A stretch of DNA of 64,000 nt from Clavelina lepadiformis (lineage: Eukaryota > Chordata > Ascidiacea > Aplousobranchia > Clavelinidae). Shown piece by piece: positions 13,674 to 25,600 of the stretch. The notes beneath the pieces were generated by a model. That model was given only the letters and a program-made list of their open reading frames with translations. It was not told where the DNA came from and made no database searches. Where the stretch lies: positions 1,116,001-1,180,000 of the forward strand of contig NC_135248.1 in NCBI RefSeq assembly GCF_947623445.1. The letters run 5' to 3'. A program made the translations under genes and the position numbers. The first letter of the stretch is position 1; every line of letters starts with the position of its first letter.

Positions 13674-14422
13674 ATGCAAACAAAAAGTTTTGTGGTCGGA
13701 AGCTGATCATTAGCGTCCCTTGTCGCTAAAACTTTTCATAAATCACAGCCCACTAGAGGGCATAAGACGTTGCCGCTCGATGAGAAGCAAGCCAGACAGG
13801 CTCCATGCGACGAAATATCGACGTTGGACTTCATCAAGCATCCGTTGTCCGGCGGCAGGGTTAGTGAGTGGATGCAGACTTGAGATGGAAGTGTGAGAAC
13901 CTTGAATTAAATTTGAAGCAAATCGAATTAAAAAGCCGTTGACTGCAGAGCCTTAGATATTGTACAACATTTTAACTGGAAAAAATTGTGTTTAAAATTC
14001 AGTTTTCTATCAAATTTTACAGCAAATTTCTTCACACTAATACATTAGCAATGCAATAACAAGTTACTGCCAAAAATAGGCCACGTTAAAATTAATTGAC
14101 AGTTTTTGTATTAAATCACGCTGTAATTAAAGTCACCGATTTATTAAATAGACAAGAGATTGATTAAAACACGTCAAAGTGATCCGGTACCGACCAATCA
14201 AATACAATATTCATCACAGGAATCATAAGGGCAATATAACGGGAATAGTCAATACAAGTGAAAATTGTGACGTCATGATGACAGACAATTACGCACGCAC
14301 GAATAGATGAATAGCGGTGATGATTTCAAACTTTGACAATGTGGTAAGTTAGTTGCAGGCTTACTTAATGAAATCTCGTAATTACCACGAAAACAATTTT
14401 ACTCACCGGTATGAAGTCAGTT

Positions 14423-14730
14423 TCAGGTACCCCAAATAATACGAAACTTAACCCAGGTGTTATCGTCTAAAATTTCCCAATAAACATCCAACGTTGATGT
14501 ATGTTCAACAGATGTATCTGCCATATGCAAATAACATACCAATGTTAGGTACAAATTAAATGCTAAATATATAATACAACCAATAGCAATTACCACTGAC
14601 AGTGTGATAAACACCATAATATTCAACCTTTCCATTTTCCTCACCGAAAATATCCGGAAGTAACTTGAATGTAGTAGTACTAGATCATGACCCAACATTT
14701 TTATTATATGATGAGTTGTTTCTGCGGGGC
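14423..14730 (-). other. Possible transmembrane exon of the decayed FN3 gene
   Basis: On the minus strand a frame of about 95 aa follows a possible acceptor (CCCGCAG, 14722-14728). It holds a strongly hydrophobic run of about 28 residues (IMVFITLSVVIAIGCIIYLA and on), then a short polar tail and stop. Position and strand suit the membrane-anchor exon of the FN3 gene upstream. It could also be a chance hydrophobic frame. Confidence 0.3.
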
Positions 14731-15180
14731 AGAAGCTAAAAATAAAACAGCCAAGTGCTTTCTATTTTCATTGAGTTGGCAATGGGATAAAACTAATACG
14801 ATACCAGAGATGTCTTCATCTTGTACTGGACGTGGCCAGAAAAGTTAAATAGATATAAATTAAGAAAATTAAAGTAGTTGAAAACAGGCACACAAACTGT
14901 CACAATCATCTCAAAAGTCATTCAATAAAATCATAATGTTAGGTAAAACTTTTATCACTAACGGCTTGAATTAGGAACTAGCCAAAGAGGTGGGAAGGTT
15001 GTATTGCATTACATGAGGCTGCTACAATGTGTGAAAATGTTCAACAGAGCTGTTTTGGTAAACTAGACCAGACTCAAAGCTAATGTTTGCATTCCTTTAT
15101 ATAAAATTTTGTATTTAAAAAAGCTTTTAAATTGCTGACTCAGTACATACAACTTACTTCTAAACTTGATGATGGTTGAC

Positions 15181-16495
15181 CGCCAACATCGGCAGAGTTA
15201 TGATGTCACTTTGAAAGCTATGACATCATAAGTCTCTCTTGCTGTCAATCCATTAATTGCGTATGATGCACTTTCACCAGAGTATGACTGATTTTGTGGC
15301 ATTTCAGTACCATCCCCACCTGAAAGCTACCATTCCACGACACAATCGAAAGCATTATCACCACCGAATGATTTTTCTATTCAGCTTAAACCATCTGGGG
15401 GATCACCATCCAGCTCTGGTGGTTCGCTTAAACTGGTAAAAGATAGTTGGCACTAAAATAAATGGTTAAAATATTATTCTACAAACTCAAATAAAGGCAA
15501 TGTTGCAATTGGTCAGCTTAATACATTACGCCAGTGTTCACTATGTCACAGTCATAGCTGTGTGACTTCAATTACGATAAAACTGGTTTTACAGAATGGT
15601 TGAAACCAAAGTAAATAACAAACTAGTGTTTATATTGCAAACTCAGATTTGGGCGGTAATCTATTGCTGGTTTCTGAAACAGCTTGTTTAAAAGTGTGGG
15701 AGAGCATACACGTGTCTCAGCAGTGAGTTGCGTTGCTTTTTCAGATAAAGCTCCAATTCCTTCAGCATAACTCCGAGCTGCAACTTGTACAGAGTATTCA
15801 GTGTTTGACATCAAACCAGTCTTTATAGCTGAAGCTGTACCATGGCATGACACCACTGTGGAACCAGTAGTGTATAATGATGACCAAGTTATAATGTAAC
15901 CAGATGTGGTTGCAGGCAACAAATGTTTGGTTCCAATTTACAACCAAACTTGTTGAGGTCTGGTCATTTATTTCCACACCAGTAGGTTTGAGAAAAGCTG
16001 ATTAAATGAAAGTTATAAAACTAACAATGATGCGTGAAAATATAAATTCAAGCAAATTTGCATCACAATTCACAAACCTTCTAGGGAAGGCCGGCTAATG
16101 AAGCTCCTAAATCATCTTCTAGATCAATTTTATGCAAAATAATCAACCTTAGTTCTCCCAACACAAAATTTAAAAAAATTGTTTAAAACAAAAAGGTCGA
16201 AACTAAACCTACCGGTAACAATGTTGCTATCTTCACTGTATATGTCCAAGCTATCAGTATCACTCGTGCCCATCCATGCTGTTAGTATGACATCATAATC
16301 AATGTCTGATTGAAGGTTGTTGATATGTTTTGTCAGTGTATTTCATAATTTTAATTTTGTTTTCGCCTCCATTGATTGGAGTAACATCATTGATTTTATG
16401 TTGATCTGCTTCATGAAGGTGATGATGGGACAGTGGACATCCTGGAAACTTTCATTACAGATTTCATCATTGCTGGGAAGGTTTCCAACTGAAAT
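15181..16495 (-). pseudogene. Decayed multi-FN3-domain gene
   Basis: Three fibronectin type III-like blocks lie in order on the minus strand. The first (about 16495-16215) has CPIITF early and NNLQSDIDYDVILTAWMG late, but the two halves need two frame changes to connect. The second (about 15985-15690) has PTGVEIND, then SGYIITWSS, MSNTEYSVQVAARSYAEG and a typical G-strand, with one frame change before SGYIITW. The third (about 15350-15200) has VEW, an in-frame TAG, then ASYAINGLTARETYDVIA. Conserved W, Y and L positions of FN3 are clear, so ancestry is firm. The parent was probably a cell-surface or extracellular FN3 protein; which one cannot be told. At least four disabling changes make it a pseudogene unless the exons are divided in a way I did not see. 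Confidence 0.65.
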
Positions 16496-16499
16496 TAAA

Positions 16500-17118
16500 T
16501 AATTATTCAAATCAAAAGTAACTTGGTCAAGTTAAAGACATAACTTTCAATTCCAAATGTTACCACAACGACTACAACAAAAAATGAACGAGCATAAATT
16601 CAAGCAAAAACAATACATCATAGTTTCATGTTGCACAAGCTTTTCATCGTAGCTTATCTCACACGTAGTAACTTTGTGCAGGCAATCAAACTTCCGAGAT
16701 TCAGTTTTCAATGACAAGTAGCAACCAAATTTTTTATTTGCTCTTAAAGCTCAACCATTTGTCGGTTTATTAACTTCACAAGTTAATAAATAGCAACAGA
16801 AGTTAATATGAATAGTTAATGGCTTGGTTAATTAAAAGCCAGGAAAGTCAAAATCCTCGTATTAATCTCACAAACCAAAACTATTTTGATCAAAAATCTG
16901 TTTACTTTATTGGTTTTTTAGAACAACAAACAGAACAGAACACAGAACTGCAGACAACAAATTTAGGATCAAAAAGGAACATGTGAAAGACAGTGAACAT
17001 ATATGACAAAAATACCGTTTTGAAAATTAAAAAATATACATATAAATATAACTAATATAAATAAACCACCCAAGTAAAATTCCTGTGTTTGTTTATACGC
17101 GACAGTATTGCACATACC
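16500..17118. other. AT-rich intergenic DNA
   Basis: No gene or repeat family recognised. Confidence 0.5.
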
Positions 17119-17126
17119 GTATAGGC

Positions 17127-17641
17127 CAGGGGTGGCCAAACTGCGGCTCTTTGAGCCTTTGATTGCGGCTCTTTGAGCCTTTGATTGCGGCTCTTTAATG
17201 AATTAGCATTGATGAATTAGACATGCATTTTCCCGGTCTAGACGAGTTGTTTGATCAGATTATGAAACAATGCGTTCTATCACATGTAGTAACAATGGAC
17301 TCATTGTTAGTAATAATCAAATTACACTCGAACGAGTACATTATTGTACAGAAGTGTGCTAACTTGTACACTGCAGTTAAGTAAACTGTCAGATTGAAGC
17401 TATACGTCAGGGCTGACCTAGTTTTAAATCTTGGTTATGGTTATAATAATAATTGCAAAAAGAGTTGGTCAAGCCCAGGTGGAGACTCATAGTATCATCA
17501 CGCAGCACTAATGTTAATCAATAGCTACACTTTTTTGTGAGTGAATAAATTTGTGTTTTTTATTGTATTTTTGTTGTAGCTCTTTTAAAACTGGAATATG
17601 TTATATGCGGCTCGAGCATGAAGCAGGTCTGGCCATCCCTG
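17127..17641. mobile_element. Non-autonomous hAT element
   Basis: A 515-bp element bounded by CAGGGGTGGCCAAACTGCGG and the inverse of CAGGGATGGCCAGAC. Perfect 8-bp target duplication GTATAGGC at 17119-17126 and 17642-17649. Near the left end the 22-bp unit GCGGCTCTTTGAGCCTTTGA is tandemly repeated. No transposase frame remains. Confidence 0.88.
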
Positions 17642-18130
17642 GTATAGGCCTATACTTCATACAAGCAACCAGCATAAAGCGCATACAGTCAGGCCTCGTT
17701 AATCCAAACCTCGAACAACCGAGATCCTATCCAACACAAAACAGCAGGGTACGGATTTCTTAAGTAGACTACTTAAGTAAAGTTACGTCGTTGCTAACCA
17801 CCACTGCATACAACCACAACCTCTACATCACACTCTTAAGTCACAAAAGGTTCGAATTCTTTTCTTACCCAAGTTTATATACAATGTCGGCGTAGGGTAA
17901 GTCCCTAATATGAAAACAAACTATGAGCTCATGGTGTTTTCTAACATTTACACATGCATTGTGTAGTCATGTGGAGTGATATGTTTTATCAGTAGTGTGT
18001 TTGACAAAAATCAATGTATATCAGTTCTGCGCGTGTTCAATGACCGGAAATGAATTCAACTGCGGAAAAAGACACGCCGAGCGTCCATTTGACCTGTCCC
18101 ACACAGAAACCTTTCGCAGTCCAGCTAGAC

Positions 18131-19390
18131 CAGGGGTTCTTAAACTTTTTGGCACACGCCCCTCTTGACGGTACCTAAAAATTTCGCGCCCCACCTCATT
18201 GCAAAATAAAAAAGCATTAAACAAAAAAAAAATTATTTTCAATTAACTTTCATTAATGTGAAGGATGTAGTTGTTTTTTGGAAACCAAACGTTTAAATCG
18301 AGGCTTTGTAGAAGATAATGCACATCTTAGGTCGGCTACACAGTCAAGTTTGTTCCTAGGTTTTGTTTTTATATTCATGAAGATGACGCTGCAAACGACT
18401 TGGTCTCAAAACGTCGTTGCTTAGCTTTTCTAAGCATATCACGCATTGCGGTACGACTTTTCCGTTCACTGTGGTATCTATAAAGCCATACTTCAGATAA
18501 TTTTGGTCATACTTTCTCTTTTTTCCACTCATTTTGTGTCAATACAATTAGTTTAATTACTAAATACCTGGTTATTAAATCAATACTAAAATTAGATTTT
18601 ACTTCATTTTACGGTTTTAATATTGGCTGACGTTGGTTTTACCCTATCCGGGTGCGTCACATTATTATTTTTATTATGTGTGGCCGACACTGCACACAAG
18701 TTTTCAATCGTTAATGACTCGAAAATTATACGTCGTAAACTGATCGGATATTTACAGGTTAGTAGCAAAAACATCTGACTTCCTGTATACATCATAATTG
18801 TAAAACTAAAGAGAATGCATTTAGTGTAAATTAAGTATTTCTACAAGTGATACATTTGTAAAAGTTTTTCTTGTTACGCCGCCCCCCGTTGTGAGAAAAA
18901 ACAGGTCACCGCAAAAAGAGAACACAAGAGAACAGTCAGTCGAGCTAGGAGTGCATGAATGAGTAAACGAAAACAATACGCTTCCATGCGGAGAAACACC
19001 AAATATTATGACGTAAAAATTGACGTAGTTCAGAATCCAAATTTCAAAAATACAATTGCCATCGTGACACACAGGTTTTTTTTAAGGCTTGGTTTGGGTG
19101 ACCGCTAAGTAGTTTTAAGAGACCGCAAGTGTTTCATTTAAATACCAAAAAATAGCCATATTTGCTTAAAGTCCAAATTTTGGGAAACCGCTGGTGAAAT
19201 TTGGGGGACCGTTTTGGTCCCCCAAAACACCTTAAAAAAACACTGGTGAGACACTTTAAAATTTTAGTAAAAATGAACCTATAGTGAAAGTCAAGAAAGC
19301 ATGTTTAGACATAGCTCATATAATAGACAGTTTGTCATCTCTCACGCCTCCCTTACGAATGTTACACGCCCCCCAGTTTAAGAACCACTG
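18131..19390. mobile_element. hAT element remnant with BED-finger gene
   Basis: A 1260-bp element bounded by CAGGGGTTCTTAAACTTTTT and the inverse CAGTTTAAGAACCACTG. Perfect 8-bp target duplication AGCTAGAC at 18123-18130 and 19391-19398. The left part carries an intact minus-strand BED zinc finger frame (18356-18532). No catalytic hAT domain is present, so it depends on a relative for movement. The perfect duplication suggests a fairly recent insertion. The stretch 18590-18900 is related to one inside the MULE at 37086-38946. Confidence 0.88.
18356..18532 (-). CDS. BED zinc finger peptide from hAT transposase
   Basis: 58-aa frame starting MSGKKRKYD, with CVICLEKL and later HLHEYKNK, giving the Cys-x2-Cys and His-x-His pattern of the BED finger. 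This closely matches the N-terminus of ZBED5/FAM200-type domesticated and active hAT transposases (MSGKKRKYDENYLKYGF...). The finger binds DNA, typically element ends. The frame stops with TAG right after the finger, before any catalytic region. It is either a truncated transposase or a first exon whose partner exons were lost from this copy. Confidence 0.75.
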   Translation of the reverse strand: MSGKKRKYDQNYLKYGFIDTTVNGKVVPQCVICLEKLSNDVLRPSRLQRHLHEYKNKT

Positions 19391-19464
19391 AGCTAGACCG
19401 TCTTTAACAGGGGAAGTACCGTTGATTTTTTTGAAACTGCAATAAGGCCATGTATAACCCTTAA

Positions 19465-19918
19465 CTATACTCGCGCCTGTCTCATAGTCATAACTACTCG
19501 CGCGGTGTACTTTAGTCTTTAGACACCATGTTATAAGACAACATTTATTTTGTGAAGCACTTTATTGACATTGACAAAGAAATTGAAATGAAACGCAAGA
19601 AGAATATCTTATTGTTGTCACTCTGTTTTTAGCTCTTCCACAGAGATTACTCCTTTTTCGAGCTTTTGCTGGAGGCGGTTCTAACTTCTAAGGTATCGTT
19701 TTCTTGTGGCTGTGGATTTTAGGTCGTCTACAAGCATATCAACAAAAAACCGCATAACTGTACAAAAAATGCGCAAAAAATTATACTTACGTCATTAAAG
19801 TCGTGCGTATGGAGTTGATCCAAGGAGAGATGGCGCTAGCTGCCCAAATTATTTCGCAAACAGACAGGGAGCAAAATTGGTATGAATGGTGTACTACGTA
19901 GTACACCAGCGCGAGTAG
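19465..19918. mobile_element. Possible piggyBac-type non-autonomous element
   Basis: TTAA tetranucleotides at 19461-19464 and 19919-19922 flank inverted ends CTATACTCGCGCCTG and (complement) CTACTCGCGCTGGTG. A second inner copy of ACTACTCGCGC sits near 19492. TTAA duplication is the piggyBac hallmark, but a 4-bp match is weak proof and no transposase is present. Confidence 0.5.
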
Positions 19919-19934
19919 TTAAGAGATAATGGCA

Positions 19935-19985
19935 TGGTAATGGGTAATCTTTATCTTCAGACTGAGGCAGGCGTAGTTTTCACTT
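19935..19985 (-). repeat. SINE-type repeat fragment
   Basis: On the minus strand, CTCAGTCTGAAGATAAAGAT preceded by GTGAAAACTACGCCTGC aligns with the tail of the repeat at 12015-12145. Confidence 0.4.
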
Positions 19986-19989
19986 GATC

Positions 19990-22630
19990 CGGTATTCATG
20001 CCTTATATCGTTATTGCTGTTTACTTAACACCTTGCGCGTTTTAAGCCTACTGGCTTTGCCAACTTTATCCTGTTTTTGTTGTTTGTGAGCAAATTTCTT
20101 GTCATATTACTGTAATTATGCGATAACAAAGTTAGCACCGCTGCTTTTGCTCCTCGCACTTAATGACGAAAAGTAAACAATCTTGAAATATATTGTAATA
20201 CGTTTTCAATAATTACAGATAATTATACATTTTATTTTTACATTAGCAAATCAATTTTATGTTTATACCACACCCGTACAACCATGGAGCTATTTACTTG
20301 TAAAGCTACAGTCTAACTAACGCCCAATCATGCATTGTAACTCTAGTGTCAAAAGTTTTCTAGCACAATTGCGATAATAAAAACGTTGTATACATGTCCG
20401 AGAAACAAAGAAAAAAAGCAAGTCAAAGCCATAAAAGATGTTACTTTCCAAAAGTGACCAGATGCAGCGTTGTATCTGCTTCACTTTGCAGAAGATTTTT
20501 TGAAAAGAGATTTTCAAAATTTTTCGAACAAGCTTCTTAAAAGTTAAGCAGTATCTAACACATTAAAATAACCTGATGATATCAAGGTAATTCACGCTAG
20601 ACGTTGCCAAAGATCCAAAAGTCTATTCAAAAGTCTATTCATTCCAAAAGTTCTTTTTGTTAAAATTTTTACGATATACTCGCCATATTAAAACAAATGC
20701 GTCAATAAATCTCCCACCTGGGCATGAAAAAAGGAAAACTTGCAACATTTTTGAATTCGTGGCCATTGGAAAACGTTCAGGGATAGAATTAGAATTGTTT
20801 TCAGCTCCATAGGTAGCATAAGACGTCCGGTGCACACTCAGAAAGTCTCTCAGAAACAGAGTTATGTTACCCTCTATTTATATCTTTATGGGCTGTTTTA
20901 TTCTGAAAATTCCCTTAAATGAAATTTAAATACTTTTGGTTCGATGTCGGTTAAAATAAAAGCAAATTGTTTTTGTGGCGCCAACCATATGTGGCCGCAG
21001 CAGAATATTCTGGGCCAGGCCATGTTATAAGTGTTCTTGCATATTTGAGCCATGCGCTGCACTGACGGCATTATATGACCATATCATCAAAAAGTCATGA
21101 CCAGGATTTTAGTGTGACTCCGGTTAATCAGCGTCAAACTTTTCGTAGAGTTTAAGCAACTCTGTTATGCTTTGATGCGTTTGGTCAGAAAACGCATTTG
21201 ATTCATTCGCACGGCATAAGCGCATCTGAAGCTGATTGTTTTCACTTCTAGGCCTAATAGTTATGATTATTAAGCGCCAAAACAACCAGTTAAAGCTTCT
21301 CTCTTCAAGAATCCTTTAAAATTCAAATTGAAACCTTACTTGTCATAATGGACCAACCAAGGATGAAAAATAAAAGCATAGTAGTAATTTTATGATTTGG
21401 TGTTTGTAATGTGTTAGCTGCTTCGGGCGTCAGATGTCGCTACGCTGCCTAATGCAGAAATACAACGAGTGGTTTGAATAAATCAGTCCAATATTTGGTG
21501 CGTCTGCTGACATTTCTTACAAATTGCACGATTTTAGTGCTATTTTGCTGTTACAATCTGTTCTTTGAAAATATTTTAAACAACTGAAAATATTTTAAAC
21601 CAGAATATTCGGCCAAATTGCATTGATGCAAACAAATCGTATGTCGTTCGCAGATATCTTGTTTTTCCACACAGTAGGCCGTAGTTACACTGAAGCAAAT
21701 GGGACGCTTGCCTCCATGAATACATACAACATGTTCAATGCTAAACTAAATTTTGCAACATACTTAATCGGGGACGCATACTTGAAGTATTTCCCTCGGT
21801 AAAAATTCTAATCTTGAATAACCTTTATAAAAGTTATTCGAAAGCCAGATAACCTGTAAAAGGTCGTGTTCCAGCAGCAACAAATGCTTCCACTTTGAAG
21901 CTGGTTGCCGACAACCTATAGTCGTTGAGATAAATGTTTAAAACGTGAACGCATGTCATGTGGTTACTTTATTCTGTTGCATGCTTACAGATAAAGGTAA
22001 TTATAATTAGTTATTTAACCAGAAAACCGGTGACCGACTTCACGGCTGTAAAAAGTCTTCTGTCGTAATCTTATTATTAAGGAAAAGTAAAAGATATTGT
22101 CAACTTTATCGATATCACACACGTCATGCTTCGTGTAAGAAACCAAAATTCCCAGCCAACAAGATTGCTACATCCATGTCTATCTTCGGACGATGTTTGC
22201 CGACAGACCGTGTTTATTACTAGCGCAGCTATACGAGCGTTGTGTGCCGTTGGTAAACACTTCCCACCTGGAACGCAATATTTACCTGAAACAAATATAG
22301 CGGACATGGAGGCCTAGAGCTGTACGCTAACAGCGGACGATATTCCCTGTTCCAAAGCACCTGAATAGTTGGGCAGTTTTCAGTAACAGGTTTGTGTTTG
22401 CCGACAGGTTAATGTATCAGCCGCACCACAGATCGTAATCTTGAAATCTTTTAGGTAATAATCTTATGAATACAAAACTCAGCTATTCCGTCAGTCGACC
22501 GTGTTTAGAATATTGTGAGATGTTTTACTTTTGTCTTTAATTGTCTTGTTTTTGTTTTGGTTTAATGCCCAGGTTCAGGATGAGATAAAAATATTGAAAT
22601 TTGCAGCAACAAATCTGACTGAAATTGCAC
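19990..22630. other. Region upstream of HNF1
   Basis: No supportable gene. Expected to hold the HNF1 promoter and any leader exons. No sharply defined TATA box or regulatory array was recognised by eye. Confidence 0.4.
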
Positions 22631-25600
22631 ATGTTTTCAGAAAAAATGTCCGGACAAGTTCAAAATGGCGATCGCGTGATCGATTACTCCCAAACCACCT
22701 CCCCTGAGTACAATAAGGAAAAGTCGGGAGAGTCGAAGAAAGCGGATCAGAAACTCAAGTTAGACTTGACGCCGCATCAACGGAATCTGCTGCAAGATTT
22801 ACTTGAAAGCGGAATTAATAACTCCGCCCTTATACGTTTCCTACGTTCAAAGGACTCCGTTAAACCGTGGTTGCCGGATATTCGCTCTAACGAAAACGAA
22901 AAATCTTCTTCCAAATTGCCTAGTGCCAAGGTCAAAGTCACCGAAAAGCAAAAAGGCTCCAGTCAGAAAATCAATGAAGCGTGTCGTCAGGCAAATGACG
23001 TTTCCACTAATATCAAGTCACCCGTGACGAGCGAAGGAAAACTGAAACAAAGCCGTAGCATTGGACTCACAGCTAGAGGATTCACAGTGGAAACAAGATC
23101 TGTTGCTACCCAGACCGATGGTTTTCTCCTCAAATCGACCCCCAGCTCCGAGTAAGTTGCATCTGATATAAAGAAAGTATCTGATAAGGGTAGATCAGAA
23201 TTTATAGAAACATTTTTTGATCGTTTGTTCAACAATTTTTTAAATCGTCGCAGATCAAAGTCGTCCGACCAACTCCTCGCCATGAAGCAGCCGGGAAAAA
23301 GAAGATCTTCGTTGGCTGAGAAGGCAAATCAACAGTCTAGCCCGGGGCAACTTAAAGTTGACGGATCAAGCCAGCCTTTCGTCTCTATGGCTGCAAACGG
23401 GGAAGCGATTTTTAACTCCTACAAGGAAACTGCTAAAGAACAGCCTCGGAAAGAGGAAGGATGTTCGGAAGATTCTGCATACAGCAGCAATATTCCGACC
23501 ACCGAAGGTATAAGCAACGACGGTATTCAAGTGGGCGAACTTCCCAACAACCAGGCAACTAGAATCCAAACTAACATTGAAGCTCCAAGCCGCAACGAGC
23601 CCGAAGTGCAAGGAGTGTCATCGGAGACAAACACTCATAATCGGGCCTATTATGACGACACAAAGCACATCGCCAACGGACAAGGATATGGGAACGAGCA
23701 GATGATGATAGACCAACAGCAGATGACTAACAACGCAAACGGCAATAATACTCCGTTCAGCATCCACGGTCTCCCTCCCCCACCAGCCGTTCTTGCGAGC
23801 TGCAATTCTTCTTCTTCCATTTACAACCCGATAAACGCGGCTATGATTTCTTCTGCTCTCTCGAACGAATCCCTTGCCCAGTACTACTCTCAAGCGCCCA
23901 CTTCTGGAATGGAGATTCTCCCCGCCTCCAATCGCGGTTCGAACTCCGAGAGCACGTCGCTTGCAATCCCGTCACAAGAGGTTTCGACTCAAAGCCGCGA
24001 TCGCGACACCGTAGCAGCTTCACCGTCTCAAGCCTTCATCACGCACTATCCACATGACATGGCGTGTCGTCTGCCGTCTGGCGTGGTGCCACACTCGTCT
24101 CACATCATCCATCACCGACCGAGTGACCTCGAACACCAGTACCATCATCACCAGCATCAAATCAACCTGCAGGACCAGTCCAACGAGACCATCCTGGTCC
24201 AACAAGGCATGGAGATGTCGCACCCGGTAGACACCATCCCAGTTCAACTGCAGCAGACAATCTACGACCCTATCCGGCAGGTCTACCTCTACCAGAATCC
24301 GGCTATAGACGGCGCCACTGTCCCCGTGGATCACCTACACCAAGAACTCCACCACCCGGGGCACGTCGTCCCAAAGACGGAGATCACGCACGACCCGTAC
24401 GGGGCCGGTACGCGACAGAGGAAGCGTAACGCCGATGAAATGGAACAGGAGGGTTTCGAACCCAATCCAGTGCCTGATAAGACCATCGACGATATCTTGA
24501 AAGGGACGCCAGGAAACGAACACAGGAAGAGGAAGATAGAAGGGTATCTCAAGTGAGTAACAGGGTTGCTTTACACGATAAAAAACACTTCAACTATCTT
24601 GCTTTTTCCTAACAGCTGTCACTATTGCTCAAAGATAAAAAAAAGTTCAAAGTTGTCCAATCTGCCTAAACCAGGTTGTTATTGTTCTTTGCTTCTTCAC
24701 GTCGCCGGTAGCAGCATAACCTAAGACGTATCCTTACATGAGATATGCCACGTGCTTTTTGTTTGCAAACATTAAGCCTTAAATGACGACGTAGTAAGGT
24801 CTATGAAGTTTATATCTCGCTTGATAATCATTGATGATATATCAAGCTTTGGGCACTTATTAATCCACACGCTCTGGAATGGTAGAAAATGTACATGTGT
24901 AGTAGTGGCAATGGTAGATCATTAGCCCGGTTCCTTGTAAATCTTTGACTACCGGCATCGTCAAATCCTTTGTATGTCGGAGGCCTTGCCTTGTAGTGAT
25001 AAAATCAAGGTGATCCGTCATCTTGGTGTGTTAAGCATTAACGCATCCGCGTGTCGTTTCAAAACATTGGTCGTTTTGTGGAATCACAAAGGAAATTGTT
25101 CGGTAAAAATTAACTCCCAACTAACAATGGGAATATTAATACCTAACTAACAGACCAAATACTACTAGCGACCGTTTGCCATTTCGTTAGGCCCAGGCTA
25201 GCAGAGTGGAACCCTTTTGTGGCAGTTGTGACATTTTTGGATCATCATTTTAAGAATAGTTTTTTGGATTCGCAAACTTCAGCGATTTGTTCTAAAACCA
25301 GATAGTTCTTCATCTTATCTTCAATTGGAGTAACGAGTAATTGTAAAAACGAAGCTAGTTACAAAACCAGCAGTCGTTTCTACTGAGTTGCAAAATATTT
25401 AATGAAATATTCTTAATTAAATAGTCGAAAGCTGCTTCGTCATTGTGTTAAAAACGCGACTATTTTAGTGTTGAGGGATTCGTTTTTACGACGGAAACTG
25501 CGTCATAATGAAAATCGAATAATCCCATTGCGATTATCAAAAACGAAAAGAAGAATAGAATGATTTGGTGGCCAGCGATTTATTGAAAACCTCTCCCCCG

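Larger units (their letters stand above)
10823..14422. other. Intergenic region with SINE pieces and minisatellite
   Basis: No protein gene supported. From 10823 to about 11800 the sequence is AT-rich and featureless. From 11811 to 13672 it carries tRNA-like repeats and a minisatellite, listed separately. From 13680 to 14420 nothing more is recognised. Confidence 0.6.

Noticed and set aside
23366-24552. Several minus-strand open frames inside HNF1 exon 2
   Set aside because: Shadows of a long GC-richer coding exon; the plus-strand frame has matching splice phases and domain context.
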